In this document: in pieces, positions 27,121 through 36,141 of the stretch
Position numbering within the stretch: the first letter of the stretch is position 1
Layout: each line of letters starts with the position of its first letter
Assembly (NCBI GenBank): GCA_023396415.1
Contig: JAEWWJ010000116.1
Location: forward strand, 45,544-109,543
Length of the DNA: 64,000 nt
Origin: Bacteroidota bacterium
GTDB lineage: Bacteria; Bacteroidota; Bacteroidia; Bacteroidales; F082
Direction of reading: 5' to 3'
The notes under the pieces: generated by a model
Database searches by the model: none
Told to the model about the DNA's origin: nothing
The model's input: only the letters and a program-made list of their open reading frames with translations
Made by a program: the position numbers and the translations under genes

Positions 27121-28965
27121 TTATTTAATTAGTCGTTCTGATTTGGTGATCACTTCAATCCCTTGCTGGTACAAGTCGTCCATTTTTTTTCCGGCATCGC
27201 CGGGAGCAAAGCGCGCGTATTCGCAGTTGTTCAGGGTGTTGATAAAGGCTTCAATCAGCTCAGCAGGTGCTTGCTCGGCCTCTAAGGTGGTTTGAACGAT
27301 TTCGATGGATAGCTCCGATCTGGGGATGTTGAACTTGTCTGAAAGGTATCCCCAAAGGGCTTGCGACATCTCGAGATAAAAAGCGTTTTGGTTTTTGTTT
27401 TTTAAAAACTGCTGGGCATTTGAAAGTTTCTTTTTGGCCACTTTGGTAGCTTGTTTGAACTTAACCAAGGATTGGTTTTTTTTCAATTTATTTTGTTTGA
27501 TGTTGAACCACAGTGCGAAAGCGAAAAGCAGCAATGCGGAGATGACAATAACAAAATAGGCTGTTGAGGCAAAAAAGAAATGATCCGATTTTTGTAAGTG
27601 GCCATCATTGATTTTAATATGGCGGATGTCGGAGCCGAGATACCGAATGCCTTCTTGCGAGGTAGCCACAACGGCATCACCGGAGTAGTTGCCATCTCCT
27701 TTTTCAACTTTAACATCGTAGGCCTGTGCTTGTAGGGTGATGTATTCTTTTTTTACCGGATCATAGTAAACAAACGCAATAGGCGGGATTTGGTAATTGC
27801 CTTCAAAGCGTGGAATGACGAGGTATTCAACCTTTCGGCTACCGCTCACCCCATTGGCATTGGTGCGTACATCGGTTGAAATTTTGGGCTCATATACTTC
27901 AAAATCAGCAGGAAATGAAGGGCGTGGAAGTTCAATAAGCTCCAGATTACCGCTTCCTGTGATGGTATAGGTGATGTTGGCTGCATCACCGGCCTTAAGT
28001 TGGTCGCGGTCAATGGCCGATTGAAACCCAAATTGCCCAACAGCACCTTGATAGTTTTGTGGCTTGCGCGACACGGGCGTTGGCTCAACCTGAATGGAAA
28101 TCCGATCGGAAGAAAGGTTTTTTTCTACCTCTTGAATATTGCGATTGAAAAAGGGATCGTTGAAAAAACTGTCAAAAGGGTCGCGAGAGTTCTGACGCGA
28201 TTGAACACGTACTTGAGCCCTGCAACTTACTTCCATCGGATCAATTTCGAGCCTTCCTGTTTTCTGAGGGAATAGTGCCACTTTGCGCAGGTCGGCAACA
28301 ATGTATTCAACCCCGTTGATCATCTCCGTGTTTTGTGTTATTTGTCGGTTTTCGTCTAAAAGACTTTTGGTCCAAAAACCGGGAAAAGAAGAAAGTTTTG
28401 TCACGCTGAGGTTCGACAAGGGATGACGGGTGTATATGCGGTAGGTAACAATTACTTGCTCGCCTGCTACAACGCTTCGCTTGTCGGCAATGGCTTTTAA
28501 GAAAATATCATTGGATGAAATGCCATCGGCGGTGGTTGTGTTTTGCCGGTTATTGCTGCCGGAAGCTGAGGTATTGCCCGATGACTTGTTTACCTCCACA
28601 GTTACTTTCTCGGTTTGGTAGCGCTCGCCGTCAACGGAAATAGAGGCCGGTCCGATCGTAAATGATCCGGTGTTGCGTGCGCTAATAATATAGGTGTAGG
28701 TTTGACTGAACAGTCTGTCCATTTTGCCGTTGATGATCTGGATGCTGGAGCTGGTTGACATCATGGGGCCGGTGACAATGTTAAAGCCTTTAAAATCAGG
28801 GCCTGAAAAGCCACTTCCGTCAGCATTGACAACAAAGACAACCCTAAATTGCTGTCCCACTTCAACATTGGTTTCGGTTTCAACTTTGAAAGTGACCCCT
28901 TGTGAGAAAACCAAAACCGGCAACATATTGAACAGAAAGAGGGAAAGGAAAACAATTTTCTTCAT
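27121..28965 (-). CDS. batD: BatD oxygen-tolerance protein
   Basis: 614 residues from ATG 28965, the Met that opens the signal peptide (KKIVFLSLFLFNMLPVLVFSQ). The large periplasmic part has repeated Ig-like beta domains (GVTFKVETETNVEVGQQFRV, and AGEQVIVTYRIYTRHPLSNL later). A membrane helix lies at ~475-495 and a cytoplasmic helical tail follows. This is the BatD arrangement. BatD works with the VWA proteins BatA/B, probably in envelope stress or metal handling; its molecular role is not settled. 123 bases separate it from batC. Confidence 0.9.
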   Translation of the reverse strand: MKKIVFLSLFLFNMLPVLVFSQGVTFKVETETNVEVGQQFRVVFVVNADGSGFSGPDFKGFNIVTGPMMSTSSSIQIINGKMDRLFSQTYTYIISARNTGSFTIGPASISVDGERYQTEKVTVEVNKSSGNTSASGSNNRQNTTTADGISSNDIFLKAIADKRSVVAGEQVIVTYRIYTRHPLSNLSVTKLSSFPGFWTKSLLDENRQITQNTEMINGVEYIVADLRKVALFPQKTGRLEIDPMEVSCRAQVRVQSRQNSRDPFDSFFNDPFFNRNIQEVEKNLSSDRISIQVEPTPVSRKPQNYQGAVGQFGFQSAIDRDQLKAGDAANITYTITGSGNLELIELPRPSFPADFEVYEPKISTDVRTNANGVSGSRKVEYLVIPRFEGNYQIPPIAFVYYDPVKKEYITLQAQAYDVKVEKGDGNYSGDAVVATSQEGIRYLGSDIRHIKINDGHLQKSDHFFFASTAYFVIVISALLLFAFALWFNIKQNKLKKNQSLVKFKQATKVAKKKLSNAQQFLKNKNQNAFYLEMSQALWGYLSDKFNIPRSELSIEIVQTTLEAEQAPAELIEAFINTLNNCEYARFAPGDAGKKMDDLYQQGIEVITKSERLIK

Positions 28966-29088
28966 CACATTTGACTTTTTATACACTCAGATACAATTTA
29001 TTGAACGGTTATTTTCCTCAAATAATATTCCAAACTTTATGGATGGTGCATTTTTTACATTCAGGATTCAAAGTTAGTCTTTTCAATT

Positions 29089-29811
29089 TTACCAGTCTTT
29101 TTCTTTTGAAATACGCGACGCGGCTTTCACCTTTTTCTCATTCAATTTTTCCAAGGTTTTCTTTTCTTCGCCGGTTAATGCTTGCAACATACGTTCGGCA
29201 TCTTCTTTTGAGAGTTGGTGTGGCGATTGCTGCTGCTTTTGATCCGCATCCTGTTCTTGTTGCTGATCTTGCTGCTGGTCTTTTTGTTGTTGTTCGTCCT
29301 GTTTTTTATCTTGGTCGTTTTGCTGTTGATCCTTGTTTTGATCTTTGTTTTGATCTTTATTTTGATCTTGTTGCTGTTGCTGTTTCAGTTTCCAACGGGC
29401 ATATTCCAAGTTGTAACGGGCCTCTTCATCCTCCGGATTCAAACGCAGTGCTTGCTTGAAAAGCGGGATGCTTTCATCGTACTTTTCTTGGCTCATTAAG
29501 CTGTTGCCGGCATTGTATAAAGCCTTAGCCTCGATGGTCGGATTGCGACTCATTTCGGCGGCTTGCTTAAATTGCGTGGTGGCGTCTTCAAAACTTTGCT
29601 GCTGATAGCGCGCATTTCCAAGGTTGTAGTTGGCTTTGTCGCTGGTAGGATTCACATCAATGGCTTTGCGAAAGCTTACTTCGGCCTCGGTATAATTGCC
29701 TTCATCGTAGAGCTTGTTGCCTTGCCTAAGTAGTTTTCGTTCCTGTGTTTGAGCATGGATTTGCGAAAAGGAGCAAACCATCAATGAAATGAAAATTAAT
29801 GACTTATACAT
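29089..29811 (-). CDS. batC: BatC-like TPR protein with Q/D/K-rich tail
   Basis: 240 residues starting at ATG 29811 (YKSLIFISLMVCSFSQIHAQ signal peptide). Three TPR units follow (NKLYDEGNYTEAEVSFRKAI, NLGNARYQQQSFEDATTQF, NAGNSLMSQEKYDESIPLF), then a low-complexity tail of repeated DQNK and QQ/KDQ blocks (~145-200) and a short charged C-terminus. The DNA of the DQNK blocks is three near-identical 12-bp units. It probably mediates protein contacts in the Bat complex. Confidence 0.85.
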   Translation of the reverse strand: MYKSLIFISLMVCSFSQIHAQTQERKLLRQGNKLYDEGNYTEAEVSFRKAIDVNPTSDKANYNLGNARYQQQSFEDATTQFKQAAEMSRNPTIEAKALYNAGNSLMSQEKYDESIPLFKQALRLNPEDEEARYNLEYARWKLKQQQQQDQNKDQNKDQNKDQQQNDQDKKQDEQQQKDQQQDQQQEQDADQKQQQSPHQLSKEDAERMLQALTGEEKKTLEKLNEKKVKAASRISKEKDW

Positions 29812-29815
29812 GACT

Positions 29816-30868
29816 TTATGCTTTCTTTTCAAATAAGTTGATTTTTGATTCCCAAACGCTTTTTTTCATCGAAACCAAAATTTCAATCACCAACAGCGCG
29901 ATGGCGAAGGCGATAAAGATTTGAAATTTGTTTTCGTAGTCAGTAAAAATTCGGGCTTCAATTTCTGATTTAGCAATTTTATTGATCTCATTCAAAATGG
30001 TTTCCAGTCCCGACCGGGTGTTGTTGGCCCGTACGTAGGCGCCGTTTCCAGCTGCAGCCACTTGCTGTAACAGGTTTTCGTTGAGGCGGGTAACAACGGT
30101 ATTTTGGTTTTTATCTTTTCTGAAACCGGTTTGTTTGCCATAATCATTGTAAATGGGAATGGGTACACCTTCAGTCAAGCCCATGCCGATGGTATAAACG
30201 GTAACGCCTTTGAGGGCTGCCTCTCCGGCTTGTTTGATCGCGTTTTCTTCGTGATCTTCGCCATCAGAAATCACTACAATGGCTTTGTTGCGTTCCAAAT
30301 TGGCATCAAAGGAGTTAAGTGCCACTTCAATAGCCTCGCCAATGGCCGTGCCTTGCGAAGGAACCATATTGGTGTTCAGGGTTGAAACAAACATGCGGGC
30401 GGCATTGTAATCGGTAGTGAGGGGTAGCTGAATATAGGCTTTTCCTGCAAAGACGATGATGCCTACCCTGTCGCCCGAGAGCTTGTCGAGCATGCGGTTG
30501 ATGGCTTGTCGCGAGCGTTCGAGGCGGTTGGGCAATATGTCTTCGGCCAACATAGAGTTGGAAACATCGAGGGCGATAAAAAGGTCAATGCCTTCGCGTT
30601 TCACTTCTTCCAGCTTTGAACCTGTTTGTGGATTGGCAATGGCGATAATGAGCAATATAAAGGCGGCCTGTGAAAGAATGAACTTGAGCCAAGGGCGGGT
30701 AAAAGACTCCAAGGGCATTAAAATCTTGAACAGATGCAAATCGGCAAAGCGTTTCATTGATTTTTTACGCAAGTAGCGTGAGGCCAGAAAGAGGGCCAAA
30801 AAAGCCGGTATCAGCAGTAGGAGGTAGAGGGCCTCGGGTCTTTCAAATTTTAAAATGCTTGTTTCCAT
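29816..30868 (-). CDS. batB: BatB VWA-domain membrane protein
   Basis: 350 residues: two N-terminal membrane helices (~15-32 and ~63-80), a VWA domain (~92-300) with the MIDAS motif DVSNS (LFIALDVSNSML) and the metal-site Thr/Asp of VVISDGEDHE, and a C-terminal membrane helix (~315-335). It stands between batA and batC with short gaps of 14 and 4 bases. BatA and BatB are thought to act together as an integrin-like membrane complex. Confidence 0.92.
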   Translation of the reverse strand: METSILKFERPEALYLLLLIPAFLALFLASRYLRKKSMKRFADLHLFKILMPLESFTRPWLKFILSQAAFILLIIAIANPQTGSKLEEVKREGIDLFIALDVSNSMLAEDILPNRLERSRQAINRMLDKLSGDRVGIIVFAGKAYIQLPLTTDYNAARMFVSTLNTNMVPSQGTAIGEAIEVALNSFDANLERNKAIVVISDGEDHEENAIKQAGEAALKGVTVYTIGMGLTEGVPIPIYNDYGKQTGFRKDKNQNTVVTRLNENLLQQVAAAGNGAYVRANNTRSGLETILNEINKIAKSEIEARIFTDYENKFQIFIAFAIALLVIEILVSMKKSVWESKINLFEKKA

Positions 30869-30882
30869 TTAGTTACACCTTT

Positions 30883-31890
30883 TTATGTGATGGATCTGAA
30901 ATAAGTATAACGCAAAATCATTTCGAGCAGCAACAGCGCAAAGGCGGCCACAACAAGGCTGAGGTACTCTTCAAACTTTCGACTGAACTCTGTAACATCA
31001 ATTTTTGAACGTTCGAGTTGGTCAATTTCTTTGTAGATGTCTGCTAATTTTTCATTTGAAGTGGCCCTGAAATAACGTCCATCGGTTTTTTTAGCAATTT
31101 CTTGCAGCAAAGGTTCATCAATTTCAACTTTCATATCGCGCAGCTGAATTCCGCCAAAAGGAGTTTGAACAGGATACGGGGCTGTGCCATAAGTGCCTAC
31201 GCCAATGGTATAGACCCTTATGCCAAAAACACGTGCAATTTCTGCCGCTGTCATGGGGTCCACAGAGCCTGCATTGTTCACACCATCGGTAAGTAGAATG
31301 ACCACTTTGGAGATGGCTTCGCTGTCTTTGAGTCTTCCGGCAGCAGTTGCCAACCCATCGCCAATAGCGGTTCCGTCTTCAATCATACCGCTTTTGATGT
31401 CCTTTAACAGGTTGAGCAAAACGCCATGATCGGTGGTTATTGGAACTTGTGTAAAGGTTTCACCGCTAAAAATAACCAAGCCGATGCGGTCGTTGGCTCT
31501 TCCTTTAATGAATTCTTCGGCCACGGCTTTGGAGGCTTCTAATCGGTCGGGCGTGAGGTCGCGGGCCAACATGCTTCCCGAAACGTCTAACGAAAGTACA
31601 ATGTCAATACCCTCAACAGTAACATTTTGTCCTTTTGAACTGGTTTGTGGTCGAGCCAAGGCGACTACCAAAAGCGCAAGGGCTATTATCCGCAAAGCAA
31701 ATAATCCGTGGCGGAAAATCACTTTCGGACTGCTCCCGGCCGTTTCAAACATGCGTGCATCTGAAAGCTGAAGGCTGGGATGTTGACGTTTTTCACGAAA
31801 GAGATACCACAGCACCAATAGCGGAATTCCCAGCAGGAGGTACAAATATCCGGGATGGCTGAAAGTTATTTGTTGAAAATACTCAATCAT
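30883..31890 (-). CDS. batA: BatA VWA-domain membrane protein
   Basis: 335 residues with the same plan as BatB: N-terminal helices (~14-30, ~58-77), a VWA domain with complete MIDAS DVSGS (IVLSLDVSGSMLARDL) and VILLTDGVNNAGS, and a C-terminal helix (~305-325). The start overlaps the preceding gene's stop by 4 bases, which supports one transcript running from moxR. Confidence 0.93.
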   Translation of the reverse strand: MIEYFQQITFSHPGYLYLLLGIPLLVLWYLFREKRQHPSLQLSDARMFETAGSSPKVIFRHGLFALRIIALALLVVALARPQTSSKGQNVTVEGIDIVLSLDVSGSMLARDLTPDRLEASKAVAEEFIKGRANDRIGLVIFSGETFTQVPITTDHGVLLNLLKDIKSGMIEDGTAIGDGLATAAGRLKDSEAISKVVILLTDGVNNAGSVDPMTAAEIARVFGIRVYTIGVGTYGTAPYPVQTPFGGIQLRDMKVEIDEPLLQEIAKKTDGRYFRATSNEKLADIYKEIDQLERSKIDVTEFSRKFEEYLSLVVAAFALLLLEMILRYTYFRSIT

Positions 31891-32870
31891 GCTGTGGTCT
31901 CCTTTTCATTGATTTGGCTGTCTTTTACAATGTCTACAGCATAACTTTCGTTGATAAAATCAACGAGATGGTTCAAGCTCATGTCGTTTTCCATACCTGT
32001 GGGTTGAGCTTTGGCAAACTTAACCAGGTCAGACAGTTCGAGTGAAAGTTCGAGTTTTCGCAAGGCGTTTTCGTTGATGCCTGTATTTTTAAGACCGGAC
32101 AGAATTTCGTAGGTGGTCATTTCGACGGCATTTACCGGAAATTGAGCCTCAATATACACCCTGATAATGTCGGAAAGGCGGGTGTAATAGGTTTTGAGTT
32201 GACCTTGTTGCCATAGGCGTTCAAGCCGCAGCTCTTCCAATTGTTCAATGGCAATGATGTGTGGCGGGAGGCCGGGCTTTTGCGTCACCGTTGCTGCTTG
32301 CTCAACGGGTTTTCTTTTTTTTATGAACCAAATCAGCGCGAATACCAAGCCAAGAAGTGCAAGACCTCCTAAAATCCAAGGTAATATTTCGGCAAAGGTG
32401 ATGGGGGCGCCTTCGGTAGCTTTGATGGGTTTAAATGCAGCAGTGGTATCAATGGCTACAGGCTGCACCCGCAACATCAAAGGGTTGGATTGTGCCAGGT
32501 AAAAGTTGGTATCATCCTTGGCTGCAAACTTGATGTTGATGCCCGGAATGTAAGCCCAGCCCGTATCAAAGGAGGTGAGCAGAAATTGTTGGCGCATGAT
32601 TTTGTTGCCCTGACTATCTGGGGGCGATGTTTCAGTGCTTCCTTGGCTGATGATTTCGATGGTGCCAATGAGGGTGTCGCTAAAAGTAGGCCATTGCACC
32701 TGAAAATCGGAAGGTACTTTTAAGTTGAGTTCAAGGCCAAATTGCTCGCCCGGCGCGATGGAATCGGTGCTCAGGGTGCTGATGGCTTCCACGTTTTGTG
32801 CTTGAATAGTCTTTAAAGAAAACAGTCCTATCAGCAAGAAGCATACAATCCAAAATCTATTTCCTTTCAT
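31887..32870 (-). CDS. Bat-operon membrane protein of unknown function (between DUF58 and batA)
   Basis: About 327 residues: signal peptide (FWIVCFLLIGLFSLKTIQAQ), a periplasmic beta domain (~25-140) that resembles the N-terminal Ig-like part of BatD, one membrane helix (~163-183), and a cytoplasmic helical part rich in Leu/Arg (IEQLEELRLERLWQQGQLKTYYTRLSDIIR, compare DUF4381-type proteins). This gene is commonly found at this spot of the bat operon. Start is one of two adjacent ATGs (32873, 32870). Function is inferred only from context. Confidence 0.7.
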   Translation of the reverse strand: MKGNRFWIVCFLLIGLFSLKTIQAQNVEAISTLSTDSIAPGEQFGLELNLKVPSDFQVQWPTFSDTLIGTIEIISQGSTETSPPDSQGNKIMRQQFLLTSFDTGWAYIPGINIKFAAKDDTNFYLAQSNPLMLRVQPVAIDTTAAFKPIKATEGAPITFAEILPWILGGLALLGLVFALIWFIKKRKPVEQAATVTQKPGLPPHIIAIEQLEELRLERLWQQGQLKTYYTRLSDIIRVYIEAQFPVNAVEMTTYEILSGLKNTGINENALRKLELSLELSDLVKFAKAQPTGMENDMSLNHLVDFINESYAVDIVKDSQINEKETTA

Positions 32871-32930
32871 CATTTTTGTTCAGTGTTTGGTTTTTCAACC
32901 ATTACCCAAAGGGAGGTTTCCCTTCGGTTT

Positions 32931-33827
32931 TTAATTTTTCCCGCGTTTTTTAAAGAGTTTTATCAATGGCTTCACATAATCTTCATCAGTGAAAATGACG
33001 GTATTGTCCACACCATTTTTTTTAAACGATTGCTCGAGCAGCTCATTTTGCTTCCGCATCCAAAGAGCATGACGTTTTTGGATGTCAACATTGGAGGTGT
33101 CAATCCACACTTCTTTTCGTGTTTCGGCATCGGTAAAACGCACCAAACCAATGGCAGGAAGTTCGGTTTCTCTTTTGTCAACAATTCGCAGGGCAATGAG
33201 GTCGTGTTTGCGAGCTGCAATGCGCAGAGGCTGGTTGAAGTCGCTGCTAATAAAATCGGAGATTAAAAAAGCTGTCGAACGTTTTTTAATGGCGCTGGTA
33301 AGAAAACGCAAGGCTTCGGAGATGTCGGTGCTGCGGTGCTGAGGCTCAAAACTGATCACTTCTCTGATGATCCTCAAGATATGAGAGGTTCCTTTTTTTG
33401 GCGGAATGAATTTCTCAATCTGGTCGCTAAAAAAAATCACTCCAACTTTGTCATTGTTTTGAATGGCCGAAAAAGCCAATACAGCAGCCAGCTCGGCAGA
33501 AAGCATCTTTTTTAGCTGTTGGCCCGAACCAAATTCATTCGACCCCGAAACGTCAATGAGCAGCATCACCGTAAGCTCGCGCTCTTCTTCAAACACCTTC
33601 ACAAAAGGATGGTTAAAACGGGCGGTTACGTTCCAGTCAATGGATCGAATGTCGTCGCCATATTGGTATTCGCGTACCTCGCTAAAGGCCATACCTCTCC
33701 CTTTGAAAGCACTGTGATATTGGCCGGAGAAGATCTGTTGCGACAATCCCCTGGTTTTGATCTCAATTTTCCTTACTTTCTTAAAGATGTCTTGTCCCGT
33801 TTGCAGACTGTCAGTGGTTTGCGGCAT
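32931..33827 (-). CDS. DUF58 (VWA-related) protein of the MoxR/Bat operon
   Basis: 298 residues. The signature GRGMAFSEVREYQYGDDIRSIDWNVTAR near residue 45 identifies DUF58, and a VWA-like half-domain with a DVSGS motif (MLLIDVSGSNEFGSG) follows. No membrane helix is seen. DUF58 proteins are the usual partner of MoxR ATPases, which probably remodel the VWA proteins encoded downstream. It begins 2 bases after moxR. Confidence 0.9.
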   Translation of the reverse strand: MPQTTDSLQTGQDIFKKVRKIEIKTRGLSQQIFSGQYHSAFKGRGMAFSEVREYQYGDDIRSIDWNVTARFNHPFVKVFEEERELTVMLLIDVSGSNEFGSGQQLKKMLSAELAAVLAFSAIQNNDKVGVIFFSDQIEKFIPPKKGTSHILRIIREVISFEPQHRSTDISEALRFLTSAIKKRSTAFLISDFISSDFNQPLRIAARKHDLIALRIVDKRETELPAIGLVRFTDAETRKEVWIDTSNVDIQKRHALWMRKQNELLEQSFKKNGVDNTVIFTDEDYVKPLIKLFKKRGKN

Positions 33828-33829
33828 TT

Positions 33830-34822
33830 TTAAGGCACTTCAATCGTGTTCAAAATTTCGTTGATGATTTCCTCGGTAGTCATGTTTTCGGCTTCGGCCT
33901 CATACGTTAGGCCAATGCGGTGTCTCAACACATCGTGCGCCACAGCGCGTACATCTTCCGGAATGACGTAGCCTCTTTTTTTAATGAAGGCGTAGGCTTT
34001 TGAGGCGAGTGCCAAATTGATGCTTGCACGGGGTGATGCGCCATAGGAAATGAGGCTCTCAAAGCGTTTCAGGCGATATTCGCCCGGAAAACGTGAGGCA
34101 AAAACGATATCGGTGATATAATTTTCAATTTTTTCATCCAAGTAAACTTCGCGCACTACGTTGCGGGCTTTCAGGATGTCTTCAATAGAAATCAAAGCCA
34201 TGGTGGTTTTGATTTCATTGGTGATATTTTGGCGAAGGATCAGTTTTTCTTCTTCCTTTTTTGGATATGTAATCACCACCTTGAGCATGAAGCGGTCCAC
34301 CTGAGCTTCGGGAAGGGGATACGTTCCTTCTTGTTCGATAGGGTTTTGTGTGGCCAGCACCAAAAAAGGATCGGGTAGCTTAAAGGTTTGATCGCCAATA
34401 GTAACCTGTTTCTCTTGCATGGCCTCCAACAAAGCGCTCTGCACTTTGGCGGGTGAACGGTTGATTTCGTCGGCTAAAATGAAGTTGGCAAACACAGGTC
34501 CTTTACGTACCACGAACTCTTCGTTTTTTTGGCTGTAAATCAACGTACCGATTAAGTCGGCAGGCAAAAGGTCGGGTGTAAACTGTATTCTACTGAAATC
34601 GGCTTTGATAATTTGAGCCAATGACTTAATAGCCAATGTTTTGGCTAAGCCGGGAACACCTTCAAGAAGGATGTGTCCGTTAGAGAGCAAGCCAATGAGC
34701 AGGCGCTCAGTCATCATTTTTTGGCCAACAATCACCTTGTTCATTTCGAGGTTGATCAAGTCAATGAATTGACTTTCACGTTGGATCTTTTCGTTCAGTT
34801 CTTTAATGTCGGTAACAATCAT
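33830..34822 (-). CDS. MoxR-family AAA+ ATPase
   Basis: 330 residues of the MoxR branch of AAA+ proteins: Walker A GVPGLAKT (~54-61), Walker B FILADEINRSPAKVQSALLEAMQEKQVTIG, sensor 1 LATQNPIEQEGTYPLPEAQVDRF and a helical lid with SYGASPRASINLALASKAYA (sensor 2 Arg). It acts as a chaperone that activates or assembles VWA proteins; here those are the DUF58 protein, BatA and BatB. It heads the bat operon, with a perfect minus-strand -7 box 25 bases upstream. Confidence 0.94.
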   Translation of the reverse strand: MIVTDIKELNEKIQRESQFIDLINLEMNKVIVGQKMMTERLLIGLLSNGHILLEGVPGLAKTLAIKSLAQIIKADFSRIQFTPDLLPADLIGTLIYSQKNEEFVVRKGPVFANFILADEINRSPAKVQSALLEAMQEKQVTIGDQTFKLPDPFLVLATQNPIEQEGTYPLPEAQVDRFMLKVVITYPKKEEEKLILRQNITNEIKTTMALISIEDILKARNVVREVYLDEKIENYITDIVFASRFPGEYRLKRFESLISYGASPRASINLALASKAYAFIKKRGYVIPEDVRAVAHDVLRHRIGLTYEAEAENMTTEEIINEILNTIEVP

Positions 34823-34846
34823 GGTGAATCATCTATTTTAGGCTGG

Positions 34847-34854
34847 CAAAGATA
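34847..34854 (-). promoter_or_regulatory. Candidate -7 promoter box of the moxR-bat operon (TATCTTTG)
   Basis: Exact TAnnTTTG on the minus strand, 24 bases upstream of the moxR ATG at 34822. No -33 TTG at 19-20 bp was found. Confidence 0.45.
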
Positions 34855-35039
34855 GCAAGGCGGCAAAGAGCAGGGGCGTTAAAAAAAGTTAAAGCGGTTT
34901 AATAGAAGTTAATGAATATAAGCATTTTACGAAACAAAACCCTTCTTATCAAGGGAGTAAAAAGCCTCCTTCGAAGCTGCAAGGCAGGGTGTTGAAAATT
35001 ATAGTAACTTGCAGCACATTTTTTTAAAATTTTCCAAAC

Positions 35040-36080
35040 ATGAAATTTTCAGCCGCACAAATAGCTGCCTTACTTTCAGGCACCGTTGAAGGCAATGCCG
35101 AGGTAACTGTTTCAAACGTTTCGCGCATTGAAGAAGGACAGCCCGAAACACTCAGCTTTCTTGCTAATCCCAAATACACACCTTATATTTATAGCACTTC
35201 GAGTTCGGTCGTTATCGTGAACAATGATTTTGTGGCCGAGCAACCGATTTCAGCTACCTTAATCAGAGTGGCCGATGCTTACAGTGCTTTTGCTAAGCTT
35301 TTAGAGATTTATCAACAGTTTCAGACCAACAAAAAAGGCATCTCCTCCTTGTCGTTCGTTGGAAAGGAAAGCACATTGGGCAACGATGTTTATGTAGGTG
35401 AATTTGCCGTTATTGGCGAGAAATGCAGCATTGGCGAAAGGGTAAAGATTTATCCACAAGCCTACGTGGGCGACCAATGCGTTGTGGGCGATGACACCAT
35501 TATTTATCCGGGAGCAAAACTGTATGCCGGAACCAAAGTTGGGAGAGGCTGCATCATTCATGCCGGCTGTGTGATTGGCAGCGATGGATTTGGTTTTGCT
35601 GCACAGCAAGACAACCAGTATAAAAAGGTGCCTCAAACCGGTATCGTAATTATTGAAGATGATGTTGAAATTGGTGCCAACACTACCATTGACAGGGCCA
35701 CCCTTGGGGCAACACGCATACGAAAAGGGGTAAAACTCGACAACCTCATTCAAATTGCACACAACGTAGAAATTGGGGAAAATACCGTTATGGCTGCCCA
35801 AACGGGCATTAGTGGTTCTACCAAAATCGGAAGCAATTGTATGTTTGGCGGTCAGGTAGGGCTTGCAGGTCATATCACCATTGCCAATGGCGTAAAGCTG
35901 GCAGCGCAGTCAGGCATCGGCTCGTCGGTAAAGCAGGATGATGTCATTCTGATGGGCTCGCCGGCCATTCCGATAGGAGATTATAAAAGAGCTTCGGTTC
36001 ATTTTAAGCGGTTAGACCTTATGGCAAAAAAAATTCAAGAGCTTGAAAATAAGATCAATAGCCTCGAAAAACCCGTATAA
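35040..36080 (+). CDS. lpxD: UDP-3-O-(3-hydroxyacyl)glucosamine N-acyltransferase LpxD
   Basis: 346 residues of normal length. The N-terminal uridine-binding domain (SAAQIAALLSGTVEGNAEVT... ETLSFLANPKY) is followed by a left-handed beta helix of hexapeptide repeats (~105-300) with the catalytic His in IQIAHNVEIG, and a C-terminal helix. It adds the N-linked 3-hydroxyacyl chain in lipid A synthesis. First of the plus-strand lipid A cluster with lpxC, fabZ, lpxA, efp and a second lpxD-like gene. Confidence 0.94.
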   Translation: MKFSAAQIAALLSGTVEGNAEVTVSNVSRIEEGQPETLSFLANPKYTPYIYSTSSSVVIVNNDFVAEQPISATLIRVADAYSAFAKLLEIYQQFQTNKKGISSLSFVGKESTLGNDVYVGEFAVIGEKCSIGERVKIYPQAYVGDQCVVGDDTIIYPGAKLYAGTKVGRGCIIHAGCVIGSDGFGFAAQQDNQYKKVPQTGIVIIEDDVEIGANTTIDRATLGATRIRKGVKLDNLIQIAHNVEIGENTVMAAQTGISGSTKIGSNCMFGGQVGLAGHITIANGVKLAAQSGIGSSVKQDDVILMGSPAIPIGDYKRASVHFKRLDLMAKKIQELENKINSLEKPV

Positions 36081-36102
36081 GGCATCATGTTTGAAAAAGT
36101 AC

Positions 36103-36110
36103 TAATTTTG
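36103..36110 (+). promoter_or_regulatory. Candidate -7 box upstream of lpxC (TAATTTTG)
   Basis: Exact TAnnTTTG in the 61-base gap between lpxD and lpxC, 31 bases before the lpxC ATG. It suggests a separate lpxC promoter, but no -33 element is visible. Confidence 0.3.
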
Positions 36111-36141
36111 CTAAAATTTTCAGCTGCCTAAACTGTTATTT

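Noticed and set aside
29215..29499. Leu/Val-rich plus-strand reading frame
   Set aside because: It is the antisense of the low-complexity batC tail; its hydrophobicity is an artefact of Gln/Asp/Lys codons read backwards.
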